The position numbers were made by a program, and so were the translations under genes. The notes below the pieces were generated by a model that saw only the letters and a program-made list of their open reading frames with translations, was not told the DNA's origin and did not search any database. DNA of 64,000 bases from JACMRI01 sp043778625 (GTDB lineage: Bacteria > Bacteroidota > Bacteroidia > UBA4408). Where the stretch lies: the NCBI GenBank assembly GCA_043778625.1, contig JAYWFU010000052.1:23247-87246 (forward strand). The letters are read 5' to 3'. This document shows positions 33,511-43,157 of this stretch, one piece after another. Numbering within the stretch: the stretch's first letter is position 1; each line of letters opens with the position of its first letter.

Positions 33511-36500
33511 ATGACTTTAGACCAGTACATTCAAAACATAAACCAACGCTATAAGTTAGGAAACGCCACAGAACATACTTTTCGTGGCGATTTGCAACAA
33601 CTGCTCGAAAGTGTAGTGCCCGAAATTAGAGCAACCAACGAACCCAAAAGACAAACCTGTGGCGCACCCGACTATATTCTTACCAAAAAAGAAATTCCTG
33701 TAGGTTTTATTGAAGCAAAAGATATTGGCGACAAAGACCTTGAGGGACTAAAAAAAACAGGAAACAAAGAACAGTTTGACCGTTATAAGGCCTCGTTGCA
33801 CAACCTAATATTTACTGACTATTTAGACTTTCATTTATACATTGACGGAGTATTTGTAACTAAAATTGCAATTGCTCAACTACACAACGGAACCATTGTT
33901 CCGTTGCCTAACAACTTTGCTGCATTTACAAACCTTATCAAAGACTTTTGTGGTTATATTGGGCAAACGATAAAAAGCTCGAAAAAACTGGCAGAAATGA
34001 TGGCGGGCAAAGCACGCTTACTTTCTGATGTTATTGAACAAGCGTTAACAAGTGATGAAGTTAAAAACGAAAACAGCACGCTTAAAGACCAAATGAACGC
34101 CTTCAAGCAACTACTTATTCACGACATTACCCCCAAAGGCTTTGCCGACGTGTATGCCCAAACCATTGCTTACGGTATGTTTGCGGCGCGCTTGCACGAC
34201 CCTACTTTACCTACTTTTAGCCGACAGGAAGCTGCCGAGTTAATTCCAAAATCAAACCCATTTTTGCGCAAACTGTTTGGCTACATTGCAGGCCCCGATA
34301 TCGACGACCGTATAAAGTGGATAGTAGATAGCTTGGTGGAAATATTTTTGGCGTGCAATGTAGCCGAGATTTTAAAAAACTACGGAAAAACAACAAAAAT
34401 GGAAGACCCAATCATCCATTTTTACGAAACTTTTTTGAGTGAATACGACCCTAAGCTCCGTAAGGCACGCGGTGTGTGGTACACGCCTGCACCCGTTGTA
34501 AACTTTATTGTGCGAGCGGTGGATGATATTTTAAAAACAGAATTTGATTTGCCCAACGGACTTGCCGATAATAGCAAAATAAAAATACTAGTAGATGTAC
34601 AAGGCAAAAAAACTGAACAAGAAGTACACAAAGTACAACTACTTGACCCTGCCACAGGTACAGGAACTTTTTTGGCGGAAGTGGTAAAACACATTCACAA
34701 AAAATTTGAAGGCCAGCAAGGCATTTGGAGCAAGTATGTAGAAACCCATTTATTGCCTCGCCTCAATGGCTTTGAGTTGCTAATGGCAAGTTACGCAATG
34801 GCACATTTGCAATTAGATTTACTACTTACCGAAACAGGCTACAAGCCAACAACCGACCAACGACTTAGAGTGTATCTAACCAATAGTTTGGAAGAAAGCC
34901 ACCCCGATACCGGTACCCTGTTTGCCAACTGGCTAAGTACCGAAGCCAACGAAGCCAACCATATTAAACGCGACACGCCCGTAATGTGTATTATTGGTAA
35001 TCCGCCTTATGCCGTAAGTAGCACAAATAAAAATGAGTGGATTCAAAGCCTAATTGCAGATTATAAAAAAGACTTGAATGAACGTAAAATAAATTTAGAT
35101 GATGATTATATAAAATTTATACGCTATGGACAGCACTTTATTGATAAGAATGGAAGTGGCATTTTAGCATACATTTCAAACAACAGTTTTATTGATGGTA
35201 TTACACATCGTCAGATGCGCAAAAATCTATTAGAAAGCTTTGATAAAATTTATGTTCTCGATTTGCACGGTAGTGCTAAAAAGAAAGAAACTTGCCCTGA
35301 TGGTAGCACCGACCAAAACGTTTTTGACATAATGCAAGGCGTAAGTATAAATTTATTTGTAAAAACAGGCAAGAAAAAACCTAACGAACTAGGTAAAGTA
35401 CTACACTATAGCCTGCAAGGCATGCGGGAGATTAAATACGACTTTTTAACCCGCAACACATTACAAACACTTCCTTGGCAACAACTACAATATATTCAAC
35501 CCAATTATTTTTTTGCACCTAAAAATTTTGATGGTGCAGTTGATTATGAAAAAGGATTTAAAGTAGATGAATTGTTTGAAATAAATTCAAACGGAATAGA
35601 AACACATAAAGATGAACTAACAATTCAAGATAGTCTACAAAAAATTAACGTAATAAAAAAAGATTTTGAGAATCTTACCGAAGACGAAATAAAATTAAAA
35701 TTTCTTATTTCAAAAGAAGGTAGGGATTGGAAAGTTGTGACAGCTAAAAATGATATTATAAAAAATAATCCACTTGTATCAAAAATCTTGTATCGCCCTT
35801 TTGATGAGCGTTATACTTTATATACAGGTACTACAAAAGGTTTTTTTGCGTGGCCTAGAAATAACGTAATGAAGGAATTTGTTGGGAAAGATAATATAGG
35901 GTTTTGTGCTAAAAGACAAAACATTCATTCCTTTTCATACGTTTTTTTGGTAAATAAAATTACAGAGTCTTGTGTATTTGAAAGTGCATTTGCAAAAACT
36001 AATATTTTCCCTCTTTACCTTTACTCTGATACGAGTGGTCAGTTAGGGTTACAGGAAAGTAGTGAGAGAACGTCAAACCTAAACACCGAAATTATAAAAC
36101 AAATTGCAGAGAAATTGGGTTTAACTTTTACGAATGAAAAAGAAACAACCAAAGGCACATTTGCACCCATTGACATTTTAGACTATATATATGCAGTATT
36201 GCACAGCCCAACGTACCGCTCAACCTACAAAGAGTTTTTAAAAATAGATTTTCCTAGAGTACCCCATCCTAAAGACAAAGAAACGTTTTGGCAATTAGTA
36301 AAACTGGGCGGAGCAATACGACAACTACATTTATTAGAAACCCCAATAGTTGAAAAATATATTACCCAATATCCAATAGATGGCAACAATGTAGTTGGTA
36401 AACCAAAATACCAAGACGGTAAAGTGTACATTAACGACACCCAGTATTTTGCCAACGTGCCGCAAGTGGCTTGGGAGTTTTATATTGGAGGATATCAACC

Positions 36501-36636
36501 CGCCCAAAAGTGGCTCAAAGACCGCAAAGAGCGCACGCTTGAATTTGACGATATATTACATTATCAAAAAATAATAGTAGCACTTTATGAAACGAATAGG
36601 CTAATGAAAGAAATTGATAAGATTGAGATTAACTAA
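33511..36636 (+). CDS. Single-chain restriction-modification enzyme, type IIG/ISP-like without helicase
   Basis: The 1041-residue product joins restriction and modification. Residues 1-150 look like a nuclease of the PD-(D/E)xK type, with D54 in GAPDYIL and E68-A69-K70 in VGFIEAKDIG. A helical linker follows, then an N6-adenine methyltransferase: SAM motif I LLDPATGTGTFL (about 378-389) and catalytic NPPY at 497-500. The last 450 residues resemble the target-recognition region of type ISP enzymes such as LlaBIII. The SF2 helicase of true type ISP enzymes (about 1500-1600 residues) is missing, so it is probably a type IIG-like or helicase-less relative. It stands alone between two 0.5 kb non-coding stretches, suggesting horizontal acquisition. 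Confidence 0.85.
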   Translation: MTLDQYIQNINQRYKLGNATEHTFRGDLQQLLESVVPEIRATNEPKRQTCGAPDYILTKKEIPVGFIEAKDIGDKDLEGLKKTGNKEQFDRYKASLHNLIFTDYLDFHLYIDGVFVTKIAIAQLHNGTIVPLPNNFAAFTNLIKDFCGYIGQTIKSSKKLAEMMAGKARLLSDVIEQALTSDEVKNENSTLKDQMNAFKQLLIHDITPKGFADVYAQTIAYGMFAARLHDPTLPTFSRQEAAELIPKSNPFLRKLFGYIAGPDIDDRIKWIVDSLVEIFLACNVAEILKNYGKTTKMEDPIIHFYETFLSEYDPKLRKARGVWYTPAPVVNFIVRAVDDILKTEFDLPNGLADNSKIKILVDVQGKKTEQEVHKVQLLDPATGTGTFLAEVVKHIHKKFEGQQGIWSKYVETHLLPRLNGFELLMASYAMAHLQLDLLLTETGYKPTTDQRLRVYLTNSLEESHPDTGTLFANWLSTEANEANHIKRDTPVMCIIGNPPYAVSSTNKNEWIQSLIADYKKDLNERKINLDDDYIKFIRYGQHFIDKNGSGILAYISNNSFIDGITHRQMRKNLLESFDKIYVLDLHGSAKKKETCPDGSTDQNVFDIMQGVSINLFVKTGKKKPNELGKVLHYSLQGMREIKYDFLTRNTLQTLPWQQLQYIQPNYFFAPKNFDGAVDYEKGFKVDELFEINSNGIETHKDELTIQDSLQKINVIKKDFENLTEDEIKLKFLISKEGRDWKVVTAKNDIIKNNPLVSKILYRPFDERYTLYTGTTKGFFAWPRNNVMKEFVGKDNIGFCAKRQNIHSFSYVFLVNKITESCVFESAFAKTNIFPLYLYSDTSGQLGLQESSERTSNLNTEIIKQIAEKLGLTFTNEKETTKGTFAPIDILDYIYAVLHSPTYRSTYKEFLKIDFPRVPHPKDKETFWQLVKLGGAIRQLHLLETPIVEKYITQYPIDGNNVVGKPKYQDGKVYINDTQYFANVPQVAWEFYIGGYQPAQKWLKDRKERTLEFDDILHYQKIIVALYETNRLMKEIDKIEIN

Positions 36637-37144
36637 CAGTATAAAATTAAACACAAAATGATTAGAAAATTAAACGAACACCATATTACATAATTACTTA
36701 GGCTTAAAAAGACTAGTATAGGTTACCAACTAATTGAAACAAAAAGCATAATTATTATTGTGTATTATACCTTATTTCGTGAGGATGCGAACTAAGGCGG
36801 AATGTGTTATTTTTAAATACAAATTATTTTATAATAAAGCCGTGTAATCCTCTTTTATTTCATCCCAACAAATAACAACATTACTATATTTGTGCTTAAT
36901 GATAAACAACGACCCGACTTCAGATGCTATATAGCGGGTTCTTTTTTGAAATCAGATGTGACAGCTCTAAATTAGGAGTAAAATTATTACTTTTATGCTA
37001 ACGAAAATTCGTTTAGGACACTACTAATTAGTAATTTTAATGGCCTATAAAACCACTAATTTAATAGTTGATTTTGGGGTGTATTTATATAAAGAATAAT
37101 TTATTAACATTACACCGAGTGTTAATCAAAAAAAAAATCAAGCC
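36637..37144. other. 508 bp non-coding region after the restriction gene
   Basis: No credible gene is seen. The region is AT-rich and contains a possible small RNA unit (36885-36947), and a 7 bp inverted repeat (ATTAACA at 37103-37109, TGTTAAT at 37120-37126) just before the dihydroorotase-like gene. The rest shows nothing I can interpret. It probably includes the right edge of the restriction island. Confidence 0.6.
36885..36947 (+). ncRNA. Possible small RNA: promoter box plus hairpin-T-run
   Basis: A TATATTTG box (36885-36892) is followed after about 20 nt by a 5 bp stem (acccg 36912-36916, cgggt 36935-36939), whose loop contains the self-complementary GCTATATAGC region, and a T run (36942-36947). 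The implied RNA is about 50 nt. The -33 element is not evident and the stem is short, so this is tentative. Confidence 0.35.
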
Positions 37145-38416
37145 ATGAATTTACTTTTAACTAAAGCCACTATTATAGATAAAAAAAGTGCGTATCATTT
37201 GCAACAAATGGACATACATATTGTTGATGGAAGGATTATAAATATTGAAAAAAAAATTGCTAACACTACTAACGCTACTGTAATTAGTGCTAATAATTTA
37301 CATGTATCTAACGGTTGGATAGATTTGAATTGTAATGTAAAAGAGCCTGGTTTTGAACACAAAGAAACGTTAGAAAGTGTTTGTGCCGCTGCTGCTCAAG
37401 GTGGTTTTACCAGTATTGTTGCCATGCCTACCACCCAGCCAATTACTGATAGTAAAAGTAATATTGCCTACATAATTAATGCCACACAACATAGCGCAGT
37501 TAACGTATTGCCCGTAGGAGCTATTACGCAGCAATGCCAAGGCAAACACTTAGCCGAATTATACGACATGCAACTAGCAGGAGCCATAGCATTTAGCGAC
37601 GGTAAACGTACAATAGCTGATGCAGGGCTTGTTAGTAGAGCAATGCAATACGTACAGCCATTTAATGGCAAATTATTTTTGCATAGCGATGATAAAAATA
37701 TTTCGCTAAAAGCGCAAGCCAACGAGGGCACAGTAGCCACCACTATAGGCTTAAAAGGTGCACCAGCATTGGCTGAACATATTATGGTACAACGCAATAT
37801 TATGTTAGCAGAGTATACTAATACAACTATGCACTTAAGTAATATATCAAGTGCTAAATCAATAACATTAATTAACGATGCTCGTGCCAAAGGAGTAGCA
37901 ATTACTTGTGATGTAGCGGCACACTACTTGTTGTTAGACGATAGTACTTTAACAGCATTTAACAGTAATTACAAATTTTATCCGCCCCTACGCAATTCCA
38001 ATAATAAGCAAGCACTTATAGTTGCATTGGCTACTAAAGCTATTACTGCAATAACTAGCGACCATACCCCTGAGCCTACTGAGGAAAAAGACGTAGAATT
38101 TGAAAATGCGGCTTATGGTATAATAGGATTAGAAACCGCTTTTGCAGTGGCTCGCACCGCTACACATAGTACAGTACCAATTGAAGACTTAATACATACA
38201 TTAACCTATGGCCCAGCACAAGTATTAGGTATACCCATTACACCTATAGCTGTAAATGAATTAGCTTGTATTACCTTATTTGACACTAGTATAGAGTGGA
38301 CATTTGAAACGCAACACATACGCTCACTAAGTAACAACACTCCGTTCATAAACACACTATTTACAGGTAAAGCATTGGGAATAATAAATAAAAATAAATA
38401 CATGAAAAGCAACTAA
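37145..38416 (+). CDS. Dihydroorotase-like protein lacking metal ligands
   Basis: The 423-residue product is an amidohydrolase-fold homologue of type I dihydroorotase, which closes carbamoyl-aspartate to dihydroorotate in pyrimidine synthesis. Expected HxH-x-R-EPG is here N62-C63-N64-V65-K66-EPG, and the later His in HVST is N233 (HLSNISSAK). H in LFLHSDD and the Asp in TSDHTPE remain. With three metal-binding histidines gone it is unlikely to be catalytic; comparable PyrC-like subunits act as scaffolds for aspartate transcarbamoylase. No pyrB or other pyrimidine genes are nearby. The active enzyme should be encoded elsewhere. Confidence 0.85.
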   Translation: MNLLLTKATIIDKKSAYHLQQMDIHIVDGRIINIEKKIANTTNATVISANNLHVSNGWIDLNCNVKEPGFEHKETLESVCAAAAQGGFTSIVAMPTTQPITDSKSNIAYIINATQHSAVNVLPVGAITQQCQGKHLAELYDMQLAGAIAFSDGKRTIADAGLVSRAMQYVQPFNGKLFLHSDDKNISLKAQANEGTVATTIGLKGAPALAEHIMVQRNIMLAEYTNTTMHLSNISSAKSITLINDARAKGVAITCDVAAHYLLLDDSTLTAFNSNYKFYPPLRNSNNKQALIVALATKAITAITSDHTPEPTEEKDVEFENAAYGIIGLETAFAVARTATHSTVPIEDLIHTLTYGPAQVLGIPITPIAVNELACITLFDTSIEWTFETQHIRSLSNNTPFINTLFTGKALGIINKNKYMKSN

Positions 38417-38445
38417 ATTAGTTCCAATTACTTACTTTTTTTGAG

Positions 38446-38453
38446 TATATTTG
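38446..38453 (+). promoter_or_regulatory. -7 box before the T9SS cargo gene
   Basis: TATATTTG lies 48 nt before the ATG at 38502 and follows the dihydroorotase-like stop by 29 bp. The position 19 nt upstream holds no TTG. Confidence 0.5.
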
Positions 38454-38501
38454 AAAGACGTTGGATAAAATGTAGTTGTTCATATTTTAAATAAAGTAAT
38501 T

Positions 38502-40052
38502 ATGAAATTAGCTTTTAAATTAATTGTATTAATTATTGTAGCAAGTGTTTTATTACTCAGCAATTATTCTCGGTGCTTAGCCACAGTACTTACGGCTACA
38601 GGTTGCCCAGGCCCTGTAAATTGGAACGCCAGTAGTAATCCATTTGGTACTACACCAGCCATTGGTGACACATTAATTATACCCACAGGTTGCGAACTTA
38701 CACTCACCGCAACTTCATTTAACCTTACTGCAACCAATATTACCTTAATAATTAATGGCACACTTAGTTGTAATGCAGGTTGTAGTTTAAACTTAGCCAC
38801 TGGAGCTACTATAAACGTACCACAAGGCGGAGTTATTACTGCTACAAGTCCCTTAACTAGCAATGCTGCTATAAACGTGGCAGGAGTTACCTCACCCGTT
38901 TGGAAAGCAACCCTAAATGGCACTGTGGAGGGAGGAATTGGTGCTGGGTTTGTACTAGGCGGTACTAATAAATGTTACTTTTCATCTGCGGTAGTTATTA
39001 CCTCCGAAACTGGTGGTAGCTGCGTCAGTTCAGTAAGTAATGGTTGTGCGCAAAATGGAGCAATAAGCATTTATACCAAATGTTTAACAGCTGGTGGAGT
39101 AGCTGGTGCAGGCTGTACTAGCCCATGTAATTACTCCGTATTTAGTGGGTTTGGCTATCAAATGTGCAATGGTACTAATGTTACAGGCAATTGTAATAAT
39201 GGTGCGCAACGTATGGGCATAGTATTTAATGTACCCACGGGTTGCACTGCTACGGTATTAGCTGAGTTTAAAGTTAGAACTGGCGCACCCACAAATGCTT
39301 GCTCTAATTCTGGTGTAGATGCTGGCGATACCATGCGGTTATGTAACGGAGCAGGGTGTACTATTTACACAGGTAGTGCTAACGCTAATATAAGCCAATC
39401 AATAGTGCAAGTAGGTCCTGGTACTATATTGGTAGCAGGTACATCTAACCGTTCCGAAGAAATTATTACCTATTCGTTTTCAAAAATGGGAGTGTGCGCT
39501 GGAGGATGTTCAGTATTGCCAGTTTCGTTTTTAACTATTTCGGGAGATGTTGCTAACAGTACTGCATCAATTGCTTGGAGTACAGCTTCGGAGGTAAATA
39601 ATCATTACTTTACAATTGAAAAAAGCACTGATGCTATACACTACGTTGAAGTAGGAAACATAGAGGGGGCTGGTACAACAAGTAGCATGCACAACTATAA
39701 TTTTTCGTTTGAGCAAGCCTATAATTCAACATTATACATCCGTATAAAACAAACGGATTATGATGGTAAATTTTCGTATAGCAATACCGTGGTTACTAAC
39801 ACTAACACACCTCACACTAACATAGCGCTAACACTTAGCCCCAACCCTACTAATTACGGACTTACACTACAAAGCAGTTTGGGTATAATTGAGTATATAC
39901 GCATAATTGACGTAACAGGCATTGAACGTATTATACTTAGTAACAATAATGCTACTTCGTTCGTTGATGTAAGTAAACTATCCGCAGGTATCTATTTTAT
40001 TAGCGTAACAATCAATGGTGCTCAACATATTGCAAAATTTATAAAGGAATAA
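38502..40052 (+). CDS. Secreted protein with a T9SS type A sorting domain
   Basis: The 516-residue product has a signal peptide (about 1-27), a Cys-rich N-terminal domain with GDTLIIPTGCELTLTATSFN and INGTLSCNAGC, suggesting stacked beta strands (G8-like), and further Cys-rich segments to residue 320. It has a fibronectin-like stretch VLPVSFLTISGDVANSTASI and then the type A sorting domain (about 440-516: LSPNPTNYGLTLQSS, then IDVTGIERIIL, AGIYFISVTI). T9SS exports such proteins across the outer membrane and usually anchors them at the surface. Adhesion is a possible role. It has its own promoter box. Confidence 0.85.
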   Translation: MKLAFKLIVLIIVASVLLLSNYSRCLATVLTATGCPGPVNWNASSNPFGTTPAIGDTLIIPTGCELTLTATSFNLTATNITLIINGTLSCNAGCSLNLATGATINVPQGGVITATSPLTSNAAINVAGVTSPVWKATLNGTVEGGIGAGFVLGGTNKCYFSSAVVITSETGGSCVSSVSNGCAQNGAISIYTKCLTAGGVAGAGCTSPCNYSVFSGFGYQMCNGTNVTGNCNNGAQRMGIVFNVPTGCTATVLAEFKVRTGAPTNACSNSGVDAGDTMRLCNGAGCTIYTGSANANISQSIVQVGPGTILVAGTSNRSEEIITYSFSKMGVCAGGCSVLPVSFLTISGDVANSTASIAWSTASEVNNHYFTIEKSTDAIHYVEVGNIEGAGTTSSMHNYNFSFEQAYNSTLYIRIKQTDYDGKFSYSNTVVTNTNTPHTNIALTLSPNPTNYGLTLQSSLGIIEYIRIIDVTGIERIILSNNNATSFVDVSKLSAGIYFISVTINGAQHIAKFIKE

Positions 40053-40242
40053 ATAATACCTAATTTCAGCAATTAAATTTACGAAAAATTTTAGTGGTAA
40101 AATTTTATTATAAACTTGCTATTAAAGCATTTGTTATAGTTGAAAAACAGCGTTTATTAAATATCAAATTCTAATAAAATCACATCATGTTTTTTTGAAT
40201 CAATTGTAATGGTTTAAATTATTTATTGTTCATTATCAATAC

Positions 40243-40250
40243 TATCTTTG
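40243..40250 (+). promoter_or_regulatory. -7 box before the tolC-like gene
   Basis: TATCTTTG (TAnnTTTG) lies 23 nt before the ATG at 40274. It overlaps the longer reading frame that starts at TTG 40226, so that longer start is unlikely. Confidence 0.5.
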
Positions 40251-40273
40251 TGAGTAATTACTTACACCACATA

Positions 40274-41728
40274 ATGAACACTAAACACGTATTAGTAACA
40301 CTTGTTACACTGGCCTTTAACACCAATAGTTGGGCACAAAAAACGGTTACTCTTAATCAATGTATTACTCAGGCAATAACCAGTAATTTGCAAGTATTGC
40401 AACAGCAGTATGCAACACATACAGCACAAGTAAATGCCTTACAAACCAAAGCTAATACCCTACCCAGCGTTAATGCTTATGGCACACACAATTATAATTT
40501 TGGGCAAACTATTGATAGATTTACTAACCAATTTATACAAGGTAAAGCCGTGCAAAGTAATAATTTTTATGTGCAAGGTGCCTGGACATTATTTTCGGGC
40601 TTGCAAAATTACAACACTATACAACAAGCTAATAATAGTTTGCTTGCAAGCAGATACGATTACGATAATACACGTAATACTATTATTCAAACTGTGGCAC
40701 AAACGTACTTACAAGTATTGTTAAATACTGAAATATTGGGTGTCACCAAAAATCAATTAGCGCAAACTACCACTAATATTGAGGTAATAACTAAGCGTGT
40801 AAATGCAGGTAGTACGCCCCGTTTGGATTTACTAACTATGCAAGCACAAAAAGCTACTGAAGAATTAACTAGCGTAAATGCACAAAATAATTATGAATTA
40901 AGTATGCTCAGCTTATTGCAATTAATGAACGAAACTGAAGTTACCTCGCTTACCCTTGCCCCTATTGAAAACATGGATAGCTACTTGTTAAATAATACTC
41001 CTGTAAATGGTACTGACCTATATGTACAAGCACAAAAAAACAGACCTGAAATAGCAAGCGCTGAAGCGAAATTAAAAAGCGCATTGTTTGCACGCCGCAC
41101 TAGTCAAGGTGTTGCGCTACCTACACTTACCTTTAATGCAAGTGTAGGTACAGGTTACTCGGGGCAAAGTAAAGAGCTTGTGGGTGTACCCAAAGTAAGC
41201 GGAGCCGCACTATCAGGCTATGCTGAGTTTGTAAATCCATTAACTAATCAAGTAATACAAGCACCTACTTATACCCCTACGTTTGATTATGTAACCCGTA
41301 CCAAAGGCTTTGGCACACAGGTTAAGAATAATGTAAATCAATCAGTAGGCTTTAGTTTGCAAGTGCCTATATTTAATAATTTACGTGCCCACACAGGCGT
41401 GCAGCGCGCACGCATACAAGAGCAAATAGCCCAAGTAAACGTAGCAACAGCTAAGCAACAATTATACAAAACCATACAACAAGCAGTGTTAGAAACTACC
41501 ACTGCACAAAACAAATTAACCGCTACAGCAGCACTACTTAATGTGCAAAAAGAAACCTACCTACAAGCCACACAGCGCTTTGAGGTAGGACTATTGAACA
41601 GTATAGATTATTTAAAAATTAAAACCAATTTAGCCAAAGCTGAATCAGATTACGTGCAAAGTAAATACGAATATGTATTTAAAAAAACAATCGTACAATT
41701 TTATGCCACAAATAAAATTGAATTGTAA
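40274..41728 (+). CDS. TolC-family outer membrane efflux protein
   Basis: From the ATG at 40274 the product has 484 residues with a signal peptide (MNTKHVLVTLVTLAFNTNSWA, then QKTVTLNQ). It shows two internally similar halves of long helices with beta segments, with typical starts (TLNQCITQAITSNLQVLQQQ) and the repeated LLTMQAQKATEELTSVNAQN helix; the second half has PIFNNLRAHTGVQRARIQEQ. TolC proteins form trimeric channels for drug efflux pumps or type I secretion. No inner membrane pump or adaptor gene is adjacent, so it may serve several pumps. Confidence 0.9.
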   Translation: MNTKHVLVTLVTLAFNTNSWAQKTVTLNQCITQAITSNLQVLQQQYATHTAQVNALQTKANTLPSVNAYGTHNYNFGQTIDRFTNQFIQGKAVQSNNFYVQGAWTLFSGLQNYNTIQQANNSLLASRYDYDNTRNTIIQTVAQTYLQVLLNTEILGVTKNQLAQTTTNIEVITKRVNAGSTPRLDLLTMQAQKATEELTSVNAQNNYELSMLSLLQLMNETEVTSLTLAPIENMDSYLLNNTPVNGTDLYVQAQKNRPEIASAEAKLKSALFARRTSQGVALPTLTFNASVGTGYSGQSKELVGVPKVSGAALSGYAEFVNPLTNQVIQAPTYTPTFDYVTRTKGFGTQVKNNVNQSVGFSLQVPIFNNLRAHTGVQRARIQEQIAQVNVATAKQQLYKTIQQAVLETTTAQNKLTATAALLNVQKETYLQATQRFEVGLLNSIDYLKIKTNLAKAESDYVQSKYEYVFKKTIVQFYATNKIEL

Positions 41729-41819
41729 ATTTTAATTTCGTTGTAATATTACATTAGCAACAGCACATTACTCCGTTGAAAACTTTACAACCAATAGTAG
41801 CACAATTGTTGTAAATGCT

Positions 41820-41827
41820 TATTTTTG
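41820..41827 (+). promoter_or_regulatory. -7 box before the amidase gene
   Basis: TATTTTTG lies 22 nt before the ATG at 41850 in the 121 bp gap after the tolC-like gene. A TTG at 41806 is too close to be a normal -33 partner. Confidence 0.45.
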
Positions 41828-41849
41828 AATACATAATCCAAAACAATCT

Positions 41850-43136
41850 ATGCAACAGCTCCTACGTACTTATTTACACGCTACACTAATATTAGTTTGG
41901 CTGTTAACTTACGTAAATTACAGTGTGCAAGCACAAAGTAAACTTAAAAGTATAGTTATTGATGCTGGACACGGCGGTAAAGACAATGGCGCACATGGTA
42001 AATTTGCTAACGAAAAAGATGTAGCGCTAAGTGTATCGCTGCTAGTGGGTAAATTAATTGAGCAACGCTTACCTGATATAAAAGTAAAATATACCCGTAA
42101 GACAGACGAATTTATTGAGTTAAATGAACGTGCTAATATTGCCAACGATAGTCGTGCTGATTTGTTTATATGTATACACTGCAATTCAGCCTGTGTGCGC
42201 GATGCTAAAACCAAAAAAGACCGTTGTAACGAAACTAAATTTGGCGTAGAAACCTACGTAATGGGGTTGCACAAGAGTAAAGGTAATTTGGAAGTGGCGC
42301 GCCGCGAAAACGAATCAATACTAATGGAAAAAGACTACAAAAAAAACTACGATGGTTTTGACCCCGAAAGTGATGAGGCAAGTATTATATTTAGCATGCA
42401 CCAAAACGTAAATTTAGATAACAGCATAAACTTTGCTGCCAAGGTGCAAAAAGAAACTAAAAGTATGGGGCGCAACGACCGTGACGTAATACAAGCGGGT
42501 TTCTTAGTATTGTGGAAAACCGCTATGCCAGCCGTGTTAATTGAAACGGGCTATTTAACCAATGCTGACGAAGAAAAATTTTTGGCAAGTGCACGTGGAC
42601 AACAAAAAATGGCGTTTAGTATATTTAAAGCAATACGCGAATACAAATATGAATTAGAAGGTAAAACGTTAACTGACGAAGAGCGTAACGAAAAACCAAT
42701 ACTAACAGGCAAAGACGAAGACGACATAGCAGTTATAAAACCAATAACTGATACCACCAAAATAATTAATCCCGACATAATTGTTAAAAACCCCAAAGAT
42801 ACCGCCAAACCTAGGTTGTACACTAAACTACCTAAAGATAATATAATAACTCCTGCTACCGATGCGATAGTTTTTAAAATACAACTAGCAAGCGCCGATA
42901 AAAAAATAGCCTTAAATTCTCCTGTATTTAAAGGAATTAAAAACATGGAGGAAAATATAGGGGATGGTTTTTATAGATACACTACCACTAAAGCTACCAC
43001 GCTTGACGAAGCATTTAAAAACCTAGAAAGCACCAAAACAGCAGGTTTTAAAGATGCATTTATAACCGCCTACAAGGGCAAAACAAAAATATCTGTGAGC
43101 GAAGCAAAAACTATGTTAAATTCGCTAAAAAATTAA
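41850..43136 (+). CDS. N-acetylmuramoyl-L-alanine amidase with SPOR-like C-terminus
   Basis: The 428-residue product has a signal peptide (cleavage near SVQAQS) and an Amidase_3 domain (about 32-270). Zinc-site and catalytic motifs are IDAGHGGKDNGA (H41), FANEKDVAL (E55), ICIHCNSA (H110) and VLIETGYLTN (catalytic Glu). A charged linker leads to a SPOR-like domain (about 345-428: VFKIQLASADKKIALNSPVF), which binds denuded glycan strands at division septa. It cleaves the bond between N-acetylmuramic acid and the stem peptide during daughter-cell separation. The EnvC-like protein at 26956 is a candidate activator. It precedes mlaD by 21 bp. Confidence 0.92.
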   Translation: MQQLLRTYLHATLILVWLLTYVNYSVQAQSKLKSIVIDAGHGGKDNGAHGKFANEKDVALSVSLLVGKLIEQRLPDIKVKYTRKTDEFIELNERANIANDSRADLFICIHCNSACVRDAKTKKDRCNETKFGVETYVMGLHKSKGNLEVARRENESILMEKDYKKNYDGFDPESDEASIIFSMHQNVNLDNSINFAAKVQKETKSMGRNDRDVIQAGFLVLWKTAMPAVLIETGYLTNADEEKFLASARGQQKMAFSIFKAIREYKYELEGKTLTDEERNEKPILTGKDEDDIAVIKPITDTTKIINPDIIVKNPKDTAKPRLYTKLPKDNIITPATDAIVFKIQLASADKKIALNSPVFKGIKNMEENIGDGFYRYTTTKATTLDEAFKNLESTKTAGFKDAFITAYKGKTKISVSEAKTMLNSLKN

Positions 43137-43157
43137 TCGTTTAAAAATAATATTGGT

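Noticed and set aside
40226..40273. TTG start extending the TolC-like protein by 16 residues
   Set aside because: It spans a -7 box (40243-40250), and the ATG at 40274 starts a clean signal peptide.
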